NCBI GenBank assembly: GCA_903850425.1
Contig: CAINLR010000185.1
Span: forward strand, 1 to 64,000
Origin: an uncultured Verrucomicrobia subdivision 3 bacterium
GTDB taxonomy: Bacteria; Verrucomicrobiota; Verrucomicrobiia; Limisphaerales; UBA11358
Reading direction: 5' to 3'
Length of the DNA stretch: 64,000 nt
Both the position numbers and the translations under genes were made by a program. Under the pieces are notes generated by a model. It had not been told where the DNA came from and made no database searches. It saw nothing but the letters and a program-made list of their open reading frames with translations. Of the stretch, positions 1-8,523 are shown one piece after another. How positions within the stretch are numbered: position 1 is the first letter of the stretch; each line of letters begins with the position of its first letter.

Positions 1-243
1 GCGCTGGCGCAGCAACTCGTTGCGGCGGCTGGCAAGGTGCCGGTGATTGTGCAGCCGAACGCCGGTTCGCCACACACGGAAAACGGCAAGACGATCTACA
101 ACGCCACGCCGGAAGAAATGGCCGCCACGGCCACGCGCCTGTTCGCCGCCGGCGTCCGCATCATCGGCGGCTGCTGCGGCACCACGCCGGAGCATCTCGC
201 CGCCATGAGCCGCGCCGTTCGTTGCGGCGCACCTGCGAGTTAG
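1..243 (+). CDS. Homocysteine S-methyltransferase-like protein, C-terminal end
   Basis: Only the last 80 residues are in the window; the frame is open from base 1 and stops at TAG 241-243. The tail carries IIGGCCGTTPEHLAAM. The adjacent cysteines of GGCCGTTPEH are two of the zinc ligands that activate the homocysteine thiol in the homocysteine S-methyltransferase family (N-terminal module of MetH, BhmT, MmuM). These enzymes transfer a methyl group to homocysteine, often from methyl-cobalamin. Its stop overlaps by 2 bases the stop of the convergent UroD-family gene. The corrinoid-linked genes opposite suggest a shared methyl-transfer theme, but the body of the gene is outside the window, so a full MetH and a short stand-alone enzyme cannot be told apart. 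Confidence 0.8.
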   Translation, partial: ALAQQLVAAAGKVPVIVQPNAGSPHTENGKTIYNATPEEMAATATRLFAAGVRIIGGCCGTTPEHLAAMSRAVRCGAPAS

Positions 244-1679
244 AAACTCAATAATAACTGGTAAATGAACGTGTCGCCCAGACTGTCTATTTGTTCCCAC
301 ACGCGCCGCAACATGGCGGGATCGCCGGTCAGCGGCGGCAGTTCTTCGAGCTTCTTTTCCCACGGAAAGCAGACTCCCGCTGCAACCGAAGCGGCTGGGC
401 GGCCGGCGATGCCGATCAGCCCCGCGCGATCGCGCATGGACGCCGGCACGTCGCACGGCGGCGTGGCGTTGAGCGAGTCGCTCCTGCCACCATAAACTCC
501 GTATTCCCGCGTGGTCTCGGTCAACACCCGCAGATTCTCAATGCTGGTGTCATTCTGCATGATGGCTCCGGCATCCATGATGTAGCCGCCATCAGGAGCG
601 ACTTCATCAATCACCCGCTTGCAGAAATCACGGACCTGTTCGGGTTTGCCAAAACTCAGCAGCGTGTTCGGGATGCCGCCGCTAATGGCAAACTTGTGAC
701 CGAGTTTCCGCCGCGCGACAAAGACATCGTCGCGATCCGCATGGAACAGGATGCTGCGATCGGGCAATTCGGTGAAGGCGGCGAAGTGGGCGGCCCATTT
801 GCCTTCGGCGTAAAACATGGTTTGGTGTCCGTGTTTCCAAAATTCCTCGATGATGGGCCGGAGCGTGGGCCAGTAGTGGGTTTCGAACTGCTTCGGATTG
901 ATGAACGGCACGCAGCCGCGGTGCATCCAAAATCCAATGGGCAGTTGGCGGCTGGGATCGGCGGTTGTGAGTCCTACATGACAGAGGTGAGGCATCAACG
1001 CTTCGCAGGCCGCCAACACTTTTTCCGGCTGCTCGTGCATGTCATCCACCAGTCCCACATAGCCGCGCAGCTTGTCGGCAATGATGTCAAACGGTGCCTT
1101 GAAAATTCCCGCAATGGCCGAGGGCATGCCGCATTCGGTCCGCATCCGCTGAATCTGTGGACCGAAAGCGTAAAAATATTGCAGCATGGCCATGCCGCCT
1201 TTGACCAGCGCGAGGTTGTTACGGAAGTTGGCCGGCTGACCGATGGGACTTACTTCCGCCGCTACGCGCGGCAGCCAGGTGTTGTAAAGAAATTCGGTGG
1301 GATTGGCGATCAGGGCGTCATATTCGTCGTCCCGCATGAAGGCCTGGTTCTCCGGCGGTTCAATGTAGTTGAAACCGGAGGTATGCGGGATGCCGATTCC
1401 CGGAATGCCGTAATAGCGCAGCCCCAGCGCCTGCGCCAGACCGGTCCAAACATAGACCATGTTCGGCACCATCGCGTCCCAGTCAAAGTCCTGGCCGCAG
1501 CGAATCACGGCATCAAACGCCTTCTGATAATCATGCACCACTTCCTGGCAACTCATGCCGGCATAATGGGCGGTGAACTCGGCCACAAATGGTCGGATCG
1601 GCACGCGGTCCGGCCGCTCGTTGCGCAAGGCGGTCACATAGCGGGCCAGGCGCTCTTGGTAAAGTCGCTCTCGGTTCAT
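240..1679 (-). CDS. Uroporphyrinogen decarboxylase-family (MtaA-like) methyltransferase
   Basis: The 479-residue protein has the look of the URO-D superfamily branch that acts on methyl-corrinoid proteins rather than on porphyrins: an N-terminal RPDRVPIRPF segment, a central GGMAMLQYFYAFGP region, and a late IMDAGAIMQNDTSIENLRVL segment resembling the URO-D active-site barrel end. It is longer than HemE (about 350 residues), which argues against a haem role. It starts 3 bases after the stop of the AraC regulator and runs the same way as the RACo-like and DUF1638 genes. That setting is typical of corrinoid-dependent methyltransferase clusters (O-demethylation, methylamine or betaine use). The methyl donor cannot be read from the sequence. 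It could also be an uncharacterised UroD paralogue without corrinoid activity. Confidence 0.75.
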   Translation of the reverse strand: MNRERLYQERLARYVTALRNERPDRVPIRPFVAEFTAHYAGMSCQEVVHDYQKAFDAVIRCGQDFDWDAMVPNMVYVWTGLAQALGLRYYGIPGIGIPHTSGFNYIEPPENQAFMRDDEYDALIANPTEFLYNTWLPRVAAEVSPIGQPANFRNNLALVKGGMAMLQYFYAFGPQIQRMRTECGMPSAIAGIFKAPFDIIADKLRGYVGLVDDMHEQPEKVLAACEALMPHLCHVGLTTADPSRQLPIGFWMHRGCVPFINPKQFETHYWPTLRPIIEEFWKHGHQTMFYAEGKWAAHFAAFTELPDRSILFHADRDDVFVARRKLGHKFAISGGIPNTLLSFGKPEQVRDFCKRVIDEVAPDGGYIMDAGAIMQNDTSIENLRVLTETTREYGVYGGRSDSLNATPPCDVPASMRDRAGLIGIAGRPAASVAAGVCFPWEKKLEELPPLTGDPAMLRRVWEQIDSLGDTFIYQLLLSF

Positions 1680-1682
1680 AAT

Positions 1683-2414
1683 TTAGTTGGGGTTGGTTGG
1701 GTCGGTTTGACTGGCCAGGCGAAATAGCTTGGGTGTCATTCCTTTCACATCTTGAAACACGCGGGTGAAATAGCTCTGGTCGCAGAAGCCGCAGTGGTCG
1801 GTAATTTCCGCCAGCGACTGCTCGGTGTGGCGCAACAAATCACACGCGAGATCCACCCGGCATTGGCGCAGCAACTCGGTGAAGGACCGCCCCGTCCGCT
1901 CCTTGAGCAGCCGCGAAAAATGGCTCGGCGAAATCCCCGCGTGCCGCGCCGTCTCGTCCCGCGAAATGTCGCGATGCAAATTGGCCCGCATGAAATCCAG
2001 CGCTTTGCCGACCAGCAGCGGCGGCGTGAAATCCTCCTGCCGCTCAATCGTCGAAAACACGTGCTCCAGCGCCTGGCGCAGCCACGCGGCCAGATCCTCG
2101 TCGTCGTTGATGTTGGCCAGCTCGGTGAGCAGGCGGAAGTTCAGGCCCAGCACTTCGGATTGCCTCGCCCCGGCCTCGACCGCCGCGCGTGAAATCATCA
2201 CCACCAGTTCGAGCAGCAAGCCTTTGAGCAAATCGCTGCGCTCCTCGCCCGCGCTGTAGATGTGGACGAGGACGTAGTTGATGATCCGCCGCGCCTCCCC
2301 GCGATCGCCGCGCCGAATGGCCGCCAGCAGCATCGGCTCCTGAAACAGATACAGCTCGCGAATCCGGTCGTAGGGCCGGTGGGCGAGCAGCGGGATGGCG
2401 GGAAAATCGTTCAT
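1683..2414 (-). CDS. AraC-family transcriptional regulator with PocR-like middle domain
   Basis: About 243 residues. The last 100 form an AraC double helix-turn-helix, with HAGISPSHFSRLLKERTGRS as first unit and the family signature around CGFCDQSYFTRVFQDVKGMT. The N-terminal 130 residues are helical and resemble the linker found between the PocR sensory domain and the HTH in PocR-type regulators; the sensory domain itself is absent. The start is placed at ATG 2414 (MNDFPAIPLL) because an upstream in-frame ATG lies inside an intergenic repeat. It ends 3 bases before the UroD-family gene, so it is probably an operon member and local regulator of the corrinoid methyl-transfer genes. The ligand is unknown. 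Confidence 0.85.
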   Translation of the reverse strand: MNDFPAIPLLAHRPYDRIRELYLFQEPMLLAAIRRGDRGEARRIINYVLVHIYSAGEERSDLLKGLLLELVVMISRAAVEAGARQSEVLGLNFRLLTELANINDDEDLAAWLRQALEHVFSTIERQEDFTPPLLVGKALDFMRANLHRDISRDETARHAGISPSHFSRLLKERTGRSFTELLRQCRVDLACDLLRHTEQSLAEITDHCGFCDQSYFTRVFQDVKGMTPKLFRLASQTDPTNPN

Positions 2415-2429
2415 GAGGCAAAAGGAAAA

Positions 2430-2520
2430 CATCGAACATCCAACAACCAACATCGAACATCCAAAGCGCGTCGAATCGCGGACCTCACTAGCTGTTGGCT
2501 GTTGGTTGTTGAATGTTGGA
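2430..2520. repeat. Intergenic direct/inverted repeat
   Basis: The word CATCGAACATCCAA occurs twice (2430-2443 and 2451-2464, period 21). A roughly inverse purine/thymine-rich copy lies at 2490-2520 (TTGGTTGTTGAATGTTGGA), so the stretch can fold into a long imperfect hairpin. It separates the RACo-like gene from the AraC gene. It may act as an attenuator or simply be a dispersed repeat. Confidence 0.6.
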
Positions 2521-2537
2521 GGTTCTGGAAATTCATT

Positions 2538-4178
2538 TTACGGCAGCATCAGGTGCTCAATGTAACGATCCTCGAATTCGGCAGCGAGATTCAGTTCGAT
2601 GACCTCGACCTGCGTGCGGAGGTTTTCCATTTCATCGAGCGTGGTGCGGTCCACCAATGCCAGCAGCGCGCCGGCCAATGCAGTGTTGCCGACCACGCGC
2701 ACCTGCTCCGCGCGGATACCCGCCAGCAAGCCGATGGCGATGGCGTGGGCCACATTCAAGTGCATCCCAAATCCGCCGGCGAGATAGACGCGGCCCAAAT
2801 CTGCCGCGCGAATACCAGCCGTCGCCAGCAGGATTTCAATGCCCGCGCCAATCGCCGCCTTCGCCTGCAACAACAGGGCAACATCCACTTCGCTGATGCG
2901 CAATGCGCCCGCGCCATTTGTTTCCGTCAGGCGCAAGGCCCGTTCGCCATCATCGGTCAGGCGATTTTGTGCGGGCAACTTTTCCCACGCGCCCAAATCA
3001 AATCGTCCCGTCACGCCCAGCAATCCGCTGCTCCGCGCCGTGGCGAGAAAATCCACATACGCCGAACCACAAAGTCCGTTGGCGCGAGCGAGCGGGAGGT
3101 CGCCGATGGTTTTGGTTTCGAGTTGAAACGGATTCAGCGTCAGCCACAGGTCGCTGACCGCACCTTCGCGCGCCCGGGTGCCGCAGAGCAAACCGCAGCC
3201 TTCAAACGCCGGGCCGGCCGCCGTCGCGCACGCGGTCAGCTTGCCGCCGCTTTGCAAAACGATTTCGCCATTGGTGCCGATGTCCACGAGCAGACTCGGC
3301 GTTGGATCGAACGCCATGCCGCTCGCAAAAACTCCGGCGGTGATGTCCGCGCCGATGTAGCCCGCGATGCCCGGCAATAATTGAATCGGCGTCTCGGGCG
3401 CAAGACTGTCGGCGATCAAATTGATACCGCTGGCGAAAACTTGTTTGCCTTTGATGAAACGCGGCGCAAAGGGCGCGATGCCCAATGGCGTCGGGTCTTC
3501 GCCGACGAGCAAATGCAGCATCGTGGTGTTCCCGGCGATGGCCCCGCCAACGATTCGCTCCAGGGATCGCCCTGCCCGCTCGCAGGCGCGCTGCAAGAGC
3601 GGTTGAATCGTCTCCATCACGATGGCGCGCTGCATGGCGATGAGGTTTTCCGGTTTGCGCGCGGCCTCGATGCGCGTGATGACATTGTCGCCAAAACGGA
3701 TTTGCTCGTTGAACGCGCCGGCCCGCGATAACACTTCGCCCGTGACAAGATCCACCAGCAGCACGACGACCGTGGTGGTGCCGACGTCCACGGCGAAAGC
3801 GGTATCGCGTCCGCCGGGCACAAAGCGAAACAACGGCTGATGCGCGTAAGGAATGGCAATCGCGAACGTCTCGCCGACCTGCGGCCGGTGTTCGATGCGC
3901 GAACGCGCGGGGATGTGGATGAGCGCCTCCCCAGCGGGGCGCGCGCGGCAGGCCTGGACCGTGGCCGGCGCGGTGACTGTGCCGCCTTCCGTCCGCAGCG
4001 AACCGTCGCGCAATTCCACTTCGCAGCCGCGACAAAGTCCGCGCTGACCGCAACGCGTGTTCAGCGGCAGCGCGTGCGCGGCGAGCACATCGGCCAACGA
4101 ACGATGGTCGGAGGTGAAGGTAATTTCCCGGCACTCGCCGGATTCCAACTCAACCTGGATGCTCGCCGCGTGACTCAT
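2538..4178 (-). CDS. RACo-like corrinoid activation protein ([2Fe-2S] + ASKHA, DUF4445)
   Basis: 546 residues from ATG 4178. Residues 1-80 are a plant-type [2Fe-2S] ferredoxin domain with cysteines 43, 49, 52 and 77 (RCGQRGLCRGC, then QACRARP). The rest is an ASKHA-fold ATPase with phosphate loops FAVDVGTTTV (128-137) and LLVDIGTNGEIVL, and the late VYLAGGFGMHL signature. Reductive activators of corrinoid proteins use this layout to return inactive Co(II) corrinoid to Co(I) at the cost of ATP. The start is chosen because it overlaps the stop of the upstream DUF1638 gene as ATGA (4175-4178), implying translational coupling; a 60-residue N-terminal extension in the same frame lies inside that gene and lacks family character. 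Confidence 0.9.
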   Translation of the reverse strand: MSHAASIQVELESGECREITFTSDHRSLADVLAAHALPLNTRCGQRGLCRGCEVELRDGSLRTEGGTVTAPATVQACRARPAGEALIHIPARSRIEHRPQVGETFAIAIPYAHQPLFRFVPGGRDTAFAVDVGTTTVVVLLVDLVTGEVLSRAGAFNEQIRFGDNVITRIEAARKPENLIAMQRAIVMETIQPLLQRACERAGRSLERIVGGAIAGNTTMLHLLVGEDPTPLGIAPFAPRFIKGKQVFASGINLIADSLAPETPIQLLPGIAGYIGADITAGVFASGMAFDPTPSLLVDIGTNGEIVLQSGGKLTACATAAGPAFEGCGLLCGTRAREGAVSDLWLTLNPFQLETKTIGDLPLARANGLCGSAYVDFLATARSSGLLGVTGRFDLGAWEKLPAQNRLTDDGERALRLTETNGAGALRISEVDVALLLQAKAAIGAGIEILLATAGIRAADLGRVYLAGGFGMHLNVAHAIAIGLLAGIRAEQVRVVGNTALAGALLALVDRTTLDEMENLRTQVEVIELNLAAEFEDRYIEHLMLP

Positions 4179-4954
4179 GCGCTGGCAGTTTTTACTGGCT
4201 CGGCGCGCAGGATCGTTTCGTCCGGCGCGTGACCCAGTTGCATTCCCGGCGCGATGATTTGAAAGCGCTGTGCGTCCCAGTTGCCCCAAAGCAGATCGCG
4301 CAACAAAGTCGGATCGCCGCATTGATGCTCGAACTTCCAGCTCAGCCAGTCGGCACACTTCCGCGCGTAAGCCGCCTCCGCCGGCGCGTCGTCCGTTCCG
4401 AGATCAAGGTAGGTGGCCGTATCATGCATCGCCAGTTGTTCGCGCTCGGTCTCGAGGAGGAACTCGACATCGTCCGGGGCAAATTTTTTTGCGAGTTCGG
4501 CGCGCAAGGCGGCGAGCTTTTCCGGCCCGGGCACGCGGCGCGCGCGATTCCAGCCGGGCGTGTAGTAATAACACGTCGGGCAGCGCCGCTGATGTTCCGC
4601 GTAGGCTTCTTTGCTGCCCATGAAGACGGTGATGCAGTCATGGGCGCGCGGAATGACGAGCTGGTGGCGCAACGGCCGCAGCCCCGCCGTGCCGCGACCG
4701 CAGAGGCCATAAGCCAGCACGACGGCTTCGATGTCCGTCCGCGCATCCACCGCGTCGAGATTTTCCTGCAACACCGCGCGGAGCTGGTCCGGACGATCAT
4801 GCAAACCGATCTCGAAGAAACGAGTTTCGGCGATATGGGTTGCCCCACGGGCGTGCAACGCGATCTCTCCCTCGAACACCGCGCAGGCCAGCAGCGCGAT
4901 GGGCGGCAAAGTGGCGGAACGGCCAGGGCAGGATGGTCCGACAACGGGATTCAT
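4175..4954 (-). CDS. DUF1638 family protein
   Basis: About 259 residues from ATG 4954 (MNPVVG); another in-frame ATG at 4996 is possible and no strong ribosome site decides. The core from IALLACAVFEGEI to VLAYGLCGRG and VIPRAHDCITVFMGSKEAY matches DUF1638. Conserved features include YGLCG, the HDC motif and a CPTCYYYTPGWNR segment. The family is found with corrinoid methyltransferases and RACo-type activators; its biochemical role is unknown to me. It is the first gene of the minus-strand set and overlaps the activator by four bases. It is divergent from the secreted esterase at 5247, so both promoters should lie in 4955-5246. Confidence 0.8.
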   Translation of the reverse strand: MNPVVGPSCPGRSATLPPIALLACAVFEGEIALHARGATHIAETRFFEIGLHDRPDQLRAVLQENLDAVDARTDIEAVVLAYGLCGRGTAGLRPLRHQLVIPRAHDCITVFMGSKEAYAEHQRRCPTCYYYTPGWNRARRVPGPEKLAALRAELAKKFAPDDVEFLLETEREQLAMHDTATYLDLGTDDAPAEAAYARKCADWLSWKFEHQCGDPTLLRDLLWGNWDAQRFQIIAPGMQLGHAPDETILRAEPVKTASA

Positions 4955-5246
4955 TGAACGCAACTCATCGTGCGTCAGACCGTGCGCGGCGTCCATCGCA
5001 TTATTTGTTGGCGGCCAATGTTGCGATTGTCGGCCGACAGGGCTTTGCCGGAGGTGGCTAAACCTGCCGCCTCCACTCGCCATTGAGTCCCGCACCCATG
5101 AACAACGCCATTTCATTCGCACCGGGCTTCAGCCGGCTGTGAATAAGACCGATTGAAAGGCTGGTCGTTGTTGCGGGCTTCAAATCAACGCACCCGCCGG
5201 CGGAATCTGGTTTCCCGCCGCCAGCCCGACTTGTTAGCATGGCGGC

Positions 5247-7001
5247 ATGACCAAGCTTCCCTTTTTCCTCGCGTTGCTCTGCGGTGCGTTCACGCTCCCT
5301 GTCGGCGCGGAGACGGATTACCCGCTCACCGAAGATTCCAAACCGCACGCCGGCGTGCCAGCGGGCGAGTTGCTGAAATTCAATTTCGACCGCTCGAAAA
5401 TTTTTCCCGGCACCACGCGCGAGGTCGCCGTGTATGTGCCGCGCCAATATGATCCTGCCACGCCGGCGTGCGTCTATGTGGGCCAGGACGGCGGCGGGTT
5501 CAACGCGACGGAAGTGTTCGACAATCTCATCGCTCGCAAGGAAATCCCGGTGCTCATCGGCGTATTCATCCGCCCCGGTGTCATGCCAGCCACGACCACG
5601 AACGCGCTCGACCGCTTCAACCGCAGCCTCGAATACGACGGCCTCGGCCCGGATTACGCGCGGTTCTTGCTGACCGAACTTTTTCCCGCCGTCGAAAAAC
5701 TCGCAACCGCCGATGGCCGCACGCTCCGGCTTTCGACAAATGGCAACGACCGCTGCATCGGCGGCGCGTCCAGCGGCGCGGTCTGCGCGTTCACGGCCGC
5801 GTGGGAACATCCGGATGCTTTCAGCCGCGTGTTCAGTTGCATCGGCACGTTCGTCGGCCTGCGCGGCGGCAACGAATACGCCACGCTCCTCCGCAAATAT
5901 GAGCCCAAGGCCATCCGCGTTTTTCAGCAGGATGGCACGAACGACCTCAATCTCTACGGGGGCGATTGGTGGATGGCGAATCTGGAAATGGAACGCGCGC
6001 TCACGTTCGCCGGCTACGAACACGATCACGTCTGGGGCGACGGCGGCCACAATGGCAAGCACGCGACCGCGATTTTTCCCGACGCGATGCGGTTTCTCTG
6101 GCAGGGCTGGCCAGAACCAGTGAAAGCGGGCGCCAGCAAAAACCAGTTTCTGCACGAACTCCTGATTCCCGGTGCGAACTGGCAGTTGGTTTCATCCGGC
6201 CACCAATTCACCGAAGGCCCGGCGGTCAATGCGCGCGGCGAAGTGTTCTTCAATGACATTCCGGCGAGCAAAACTTTCAAGATCGCCCTCGACGGCTCAG
6301 TGATTGAATTCTTGGCTGACTCGAAGAAGGCCAACGGTCAGGCGTTCGGGCCCGATGGAAAACTTTACAGCATCGCCACGGCGAGCAATCAGATTGTCGT
6401 TTGCGATCCGGCAACGAAGGCGTCCACCGTTCTGGCCAGCGAGATTCAGGGCAACGACATTGTGGTGCGAAGCGACGGCTCGATGTATGTGACCGAGCCG
6501 TTTGAGCGCGGTCAGAAGCCCGGCAACGTGTGGTTTATTTCAGCGACTGGAGCAAAGCGCATTGTGGATACCGGCCTGAAATATCCCAACGGCCTCACGC
6601 TCTCGCCGGACCAGTCGCTGCTTTATGTGGACGACAACCGGTCGCGCTGGGTCTATAGCTACCAGATTTTGGCGGACGGTTCGCTCGCCAACAAGCAGCG
6701 CTATTTTCATTTGCACGAGCCCGACACCGCCGACGACAGTGGTGCCGATGGGATGCATTGCGACCGCGACGGGCGGCTCTACGTCGCCACGCGGCTGGGC
6801 GTGCAAATTTGCGACCAAGCCGGACGCGTGGAACTGATTTTGCCGACGCCGAATGGCCGCGTGGCGAACCTGACTTTCGGCGGCAAGGATTTTGACACGC
6901 TGTTCTGCACCAGCGGCGACAAGGTTTTCAAACGCCAGCTCAAGGTCAAAGGCGCGCTGCCGTTCGCCGCGCCGATCAAACCCGCCGCGCCGCACTTGTG
7001 A
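5247..7001 (+). CDS. Secreted esterase fused to SMP-30/gluconolactonase-like propeller
   Basis: 584 residues starting with a Sec signal peptide (MTKLPFFLALLCGAFTLPVG, cleavage near AGAE-like VGAE). Residues about 40-290 form an alpha/beta-hydrolase of the esterase D/enterochelin esterase type: oxyanion area VGQDGGGF, nucleophile elbow GGASSGA (probable Ser175) and a late WGDGGHNGKHA supplying the histidine. Residues about 305-570 are an SMP-30/gluconolactonase beta-propeller (FTEGPAVNARGEVFFNDIP, YPNGLTLSPDQSLLYVDDN, GADGMHCDRDGRLYVAT). Both halves suit cleavage of esters or lactones from plant-type carbohydrates outside the cytoplasm. The substrate is unknown. The gene stands alone and ends in a small hairpin. 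Confidence 0.85.
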   Translation: MTKLPFFLALLCGAFTLPVGAETDYPLTEDSKPHAGVPAGELLKFNFDRSKIFPGTTREVAVYVPRQYDPATPACVYVGQDGGGFNATEVFDNLIARKEIPVLIGVFIRPGVMPATTTNALDRFNRSLEYDGLGPDYARFLLTELFPAVEKLATADGRTLRLSTNGNDRCIGGASSGAVCAFTAAWEHPDAFSRVFSCIGTFVGLRGGNEYATLLRKYEPKAIRVFQQDGTNDLNLYGGDWWMANLEMERALTFAGYEHDHVWGDGGHNGKHATAIFPDAMRFLWQGWPEPVKAGASKNQFLHELLIPGANWQLVSSGHQFTEGPAVNARGEVFFNDIPASKTFKIALDGSVIEFLADSKKANGQAFGPDGKLYSIATASNQIVVCDPATKASTVLASEIQGNDIVVRSDGSMYVTEPFERGQKPGNVWFISATGAKRIVDTGLKYPNGLTLSPDQSLLYVDDNRSRWVYSYQILADGSLANKQRYFHLHEPDTADDSGADGMHCDRDGRLYVATRLGVQICDQAGRVELILPTPNGRVANLTFGGKDFDTLFCTSGDKVFKRQLKVKGALPFAAPIKPAAPHL

Positions 7002-7008
7002 AGTGCGG
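6990..7008. terminator. Hairpin overlapping the stop codon
   Basis: CCGCACTT and AAGTGCGG form an 8-bp perfect stem with loop GTG; the TGA stop (6999-7001) sits in loop and stem. There is no T-tract, so this is at best a weak or bidirectional terminator or an mRNA-stabilising hairpin. Confidence 0.45.
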
Positions 7009-7304
7009 CCCAATATGCTGATCTCAATTCGCTCCCCGGCCGACACGCGGGCGACCCCGGTAGTTTCCACACTAACACACTCCGCCATACCGATCGCGCC
7101 GCCGCCTTTGAGTGGACCTCCCTCTTCGCCCACGAAATCGTGTTCACCCACTTCTTCCACGAGAACCGAATGCGCCGCGGTTCAAACCACGTTGCCCACC
7201 AAGCCACCGCCTTCATGTGGTTGGGCGATTTGGCCGTTTGAACGCCGTGCCCAACCGCCCGGCTGGCAACCTCGCCGCCACGATGCTCATTAACCTTGTG
7301 GATC
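7002..7304. other. Intergenic region with possible coding debris
   Basis: No convincing gene. The frame of the preceding esterase stays open after its stop until TGA near 7238, and the stretch at about 7105-7235 reads like protein (HEIVFTHFFHENRMRRGSNH). It may be a remnant of a lost gene or a former extension, but I recognise no family. Confidence 0.25.
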
Positions 7305-7333
7305 TTGACAGCCATAACTATTTCTGATACCAT
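7305..7333 (+). promoter_or_regulatory. Sigma70-type promoter for the small gene at 7378
   Basis: A perfect -35 hexamer TTGACA (7305-7310) is followed after 17 bases by TACCAT (7328-7333), four of six matches to the -10 consensus. The start codon is about 37 bases beyond the expected transcription start, and a purine-rich ribosome site (AAAAGGAAG) precedes it. Confidence 0.65.
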
Positions 7334-7377
7334 ACTTTCGTTAATCACCTATTCACCACTAACCAAAAAGGAAGTTT

Positions 7378-7590
7378 ATGGCCGGTCCAAAGAAAGAGAT
7401 CAACGCGCAGCTGATTGACTGGTATGCCGTCTTTGTTGCCCAAGTCTGTCCCGGTCTGTTGGAGCTCATCGGGGGCGGACCGGGCGGGGGAATCCTCACC
7501 CAAGCCACCGCTGCTCAAAAGCGGGCGATTTTGGGCGGGGTAAAGAAAATTGCCGCCGCCGCACAGAAGATTCAAGGCGGGACCACCTAA
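7378..7590 (+). CDS. Small hypothetical protein (70 aa)
   Basis: I do not recognise this 70-residue protein. It starts at an ATG preceded by AAAAGGAAG, one of the clearer ribosome sites in the window, and by a good sigma70 promoter, so expression is likely. The sequence has an amphipathic first half (INAQLIDWYAVFVAQVCPGL), a glycine-rich middle (IGGGPGGG) and a lysine/alanine-rich helix at the end (AILGGVKKIAAAAQKIQGG). There is no signal peptide and no cysteine pair. The basic amphipathic tail could bind membrane or nucleic acid; this is a guess. Confidence 0.65.
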   Translation: MAGPKKEINAQLIDWYAVFVAQVCPGLLELIGGGPGGGILTQATAAQKRAILGGVKKIAAAAQKIQGGTT

Positions 7591-8045
7591 ACACCAGGGA
7601 CTCAGCGATGCGTTCTCGCCCGGTGAGTGCGCAGCGCGCCCATGGTTCGAGCCGGCTGTCGCGGTGATGCTTTAAGCGGCAACCGCCGCCGGTTGTTCAC
7701 GCTCCCGAGTTCACCGTGGTTGAACTCTGGTTGATGGCCTCGCCAATTCGCCATTCCTGTTTGGCCGGCCTGTCTCCAGCGCTGGTGACGTGCGCCGCAA
7801 CCCGGCCGGTGCTAATCTATTCTCAGTTGGACGTAGTGACTCCAACCAAGAATTTAAAGTGTGTTAAAGAGATAGCAGTAGTGGCCGGCCTTTCGCAAGG
7901 CGTGGCAGCATGGTGGCGTGGATTGCTTCGACGAAGTGGACGTCTCGTTGCCACCGGTGGTGTTGTCCTTCAACGGCGCGCTGTCGAATCATCTGACGCT
8001 TGCGAGTCGGCGTGGCGCATCATTGAGCTTTGCCACACTCGCTTT
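7591..8045. other. Intergenic region without recognisable gene
   Basis: A frame is open from 7716 into the lipoprotein gene, but its translation before 8046 has no family character and would hide the signal peptide. I see no clear promoter, terminator or RNA here. Confidence 0.4.
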
Positions 8046-8396
8046 ATGAGCACAACTCGATTCATCGTTTGCATGTCGCTTGCATCATTTGCGTTGGCGA
8101 CCGGATGCACCACATCGAAGACGGATTCAGAGCAGCTCCAGCAGTTGATGCGCCGAACCAGCGCTTTGGAGCAGCAAGTTCACGCCTTGGCAGTTACAAA
8201 TGCCGAGTTGCAGACGCAGGTGCGAGCACTGCAGCACCAGCGGCAGATTCCGCAAATGCCACCTTGGAGTCCGCCACAACCGGAACAGCCGCCGATTCCG
8301 CGAGTGTTACCTTGGAGTGCGCCCCAAAATCCACCACCTCGAAGCCTGCCGCCGATAAACCAAGAGCCGCATTTGACGCCTTTAGATGCGAAATGA
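8046..8396 (+). CDS. Small lipoprotein with coiled coil and Pro-rich tail
   Basis: 116 residues from ATG 8046. The start is a lipoprotein signal: MSTTRFIV, a hydrophobic stretch, and lipobox LATGC, so Cys20 would be acylated after signal peptidase II cleavage. Residues 25-65 form heptads (EQLQQLMRRTSALEQQVHAL), likely a coiled coil. The remaining part is rich in proline and glutamine with two similar blocks (MPPWSPPQPEQPPIPR and LPWSAPQNPPPR), likely an extended spacer through periplasm or peptidoglycan. The layout resembles small envelope spacer lipoproteins. No specific family is recognised. A longer upstream start is rejected because it would bury the signal peptide. Confidence 0.7.
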   Translation: MSTTRFIVCMSLASFALATGCTTSKTDSEQLQQLMRRTSALEQQVHALAVTNAELQTQVRALQHQRQIPQMPPWSPPQPEQPPIPRVLPWSAPQNPPPRSLPPINQEPHLTPLDAK

Positions 8397-8523
8397 TCAT
8401 GTGGCGTAACACCTACCAATATCCTGAACCTATGACCGGGGAAGCTCTGGAATCCGCGCTCGCGGGCGGCGGCGCAGGACTCGAGTGGCTCATTATTTGG
8501 CGGTAGGCCCAGTCGCTACGCCT

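Noticed and set aside
291-1727. Long plus-strand open frame (478 codons) opposite the UroD-family gene
   Set aside because: It is the antisense shadow of a well-supported gene; the translation is rich in Arg, His and Gly with no domain, typical of GC-rich opposite strands.
2262-3380. Plus-strand frame opposite the RACo-like and AraC genes
   Set aside because: It crosses two genes on the other strand and an intergenic repeat, and has no protein character.
5058-6155. Minus-strand frame of 365 codons opposite the esterase
   Set aside because: The esterase/SMP-30 domains on the plus strand are convincing; this frame is a shadow.
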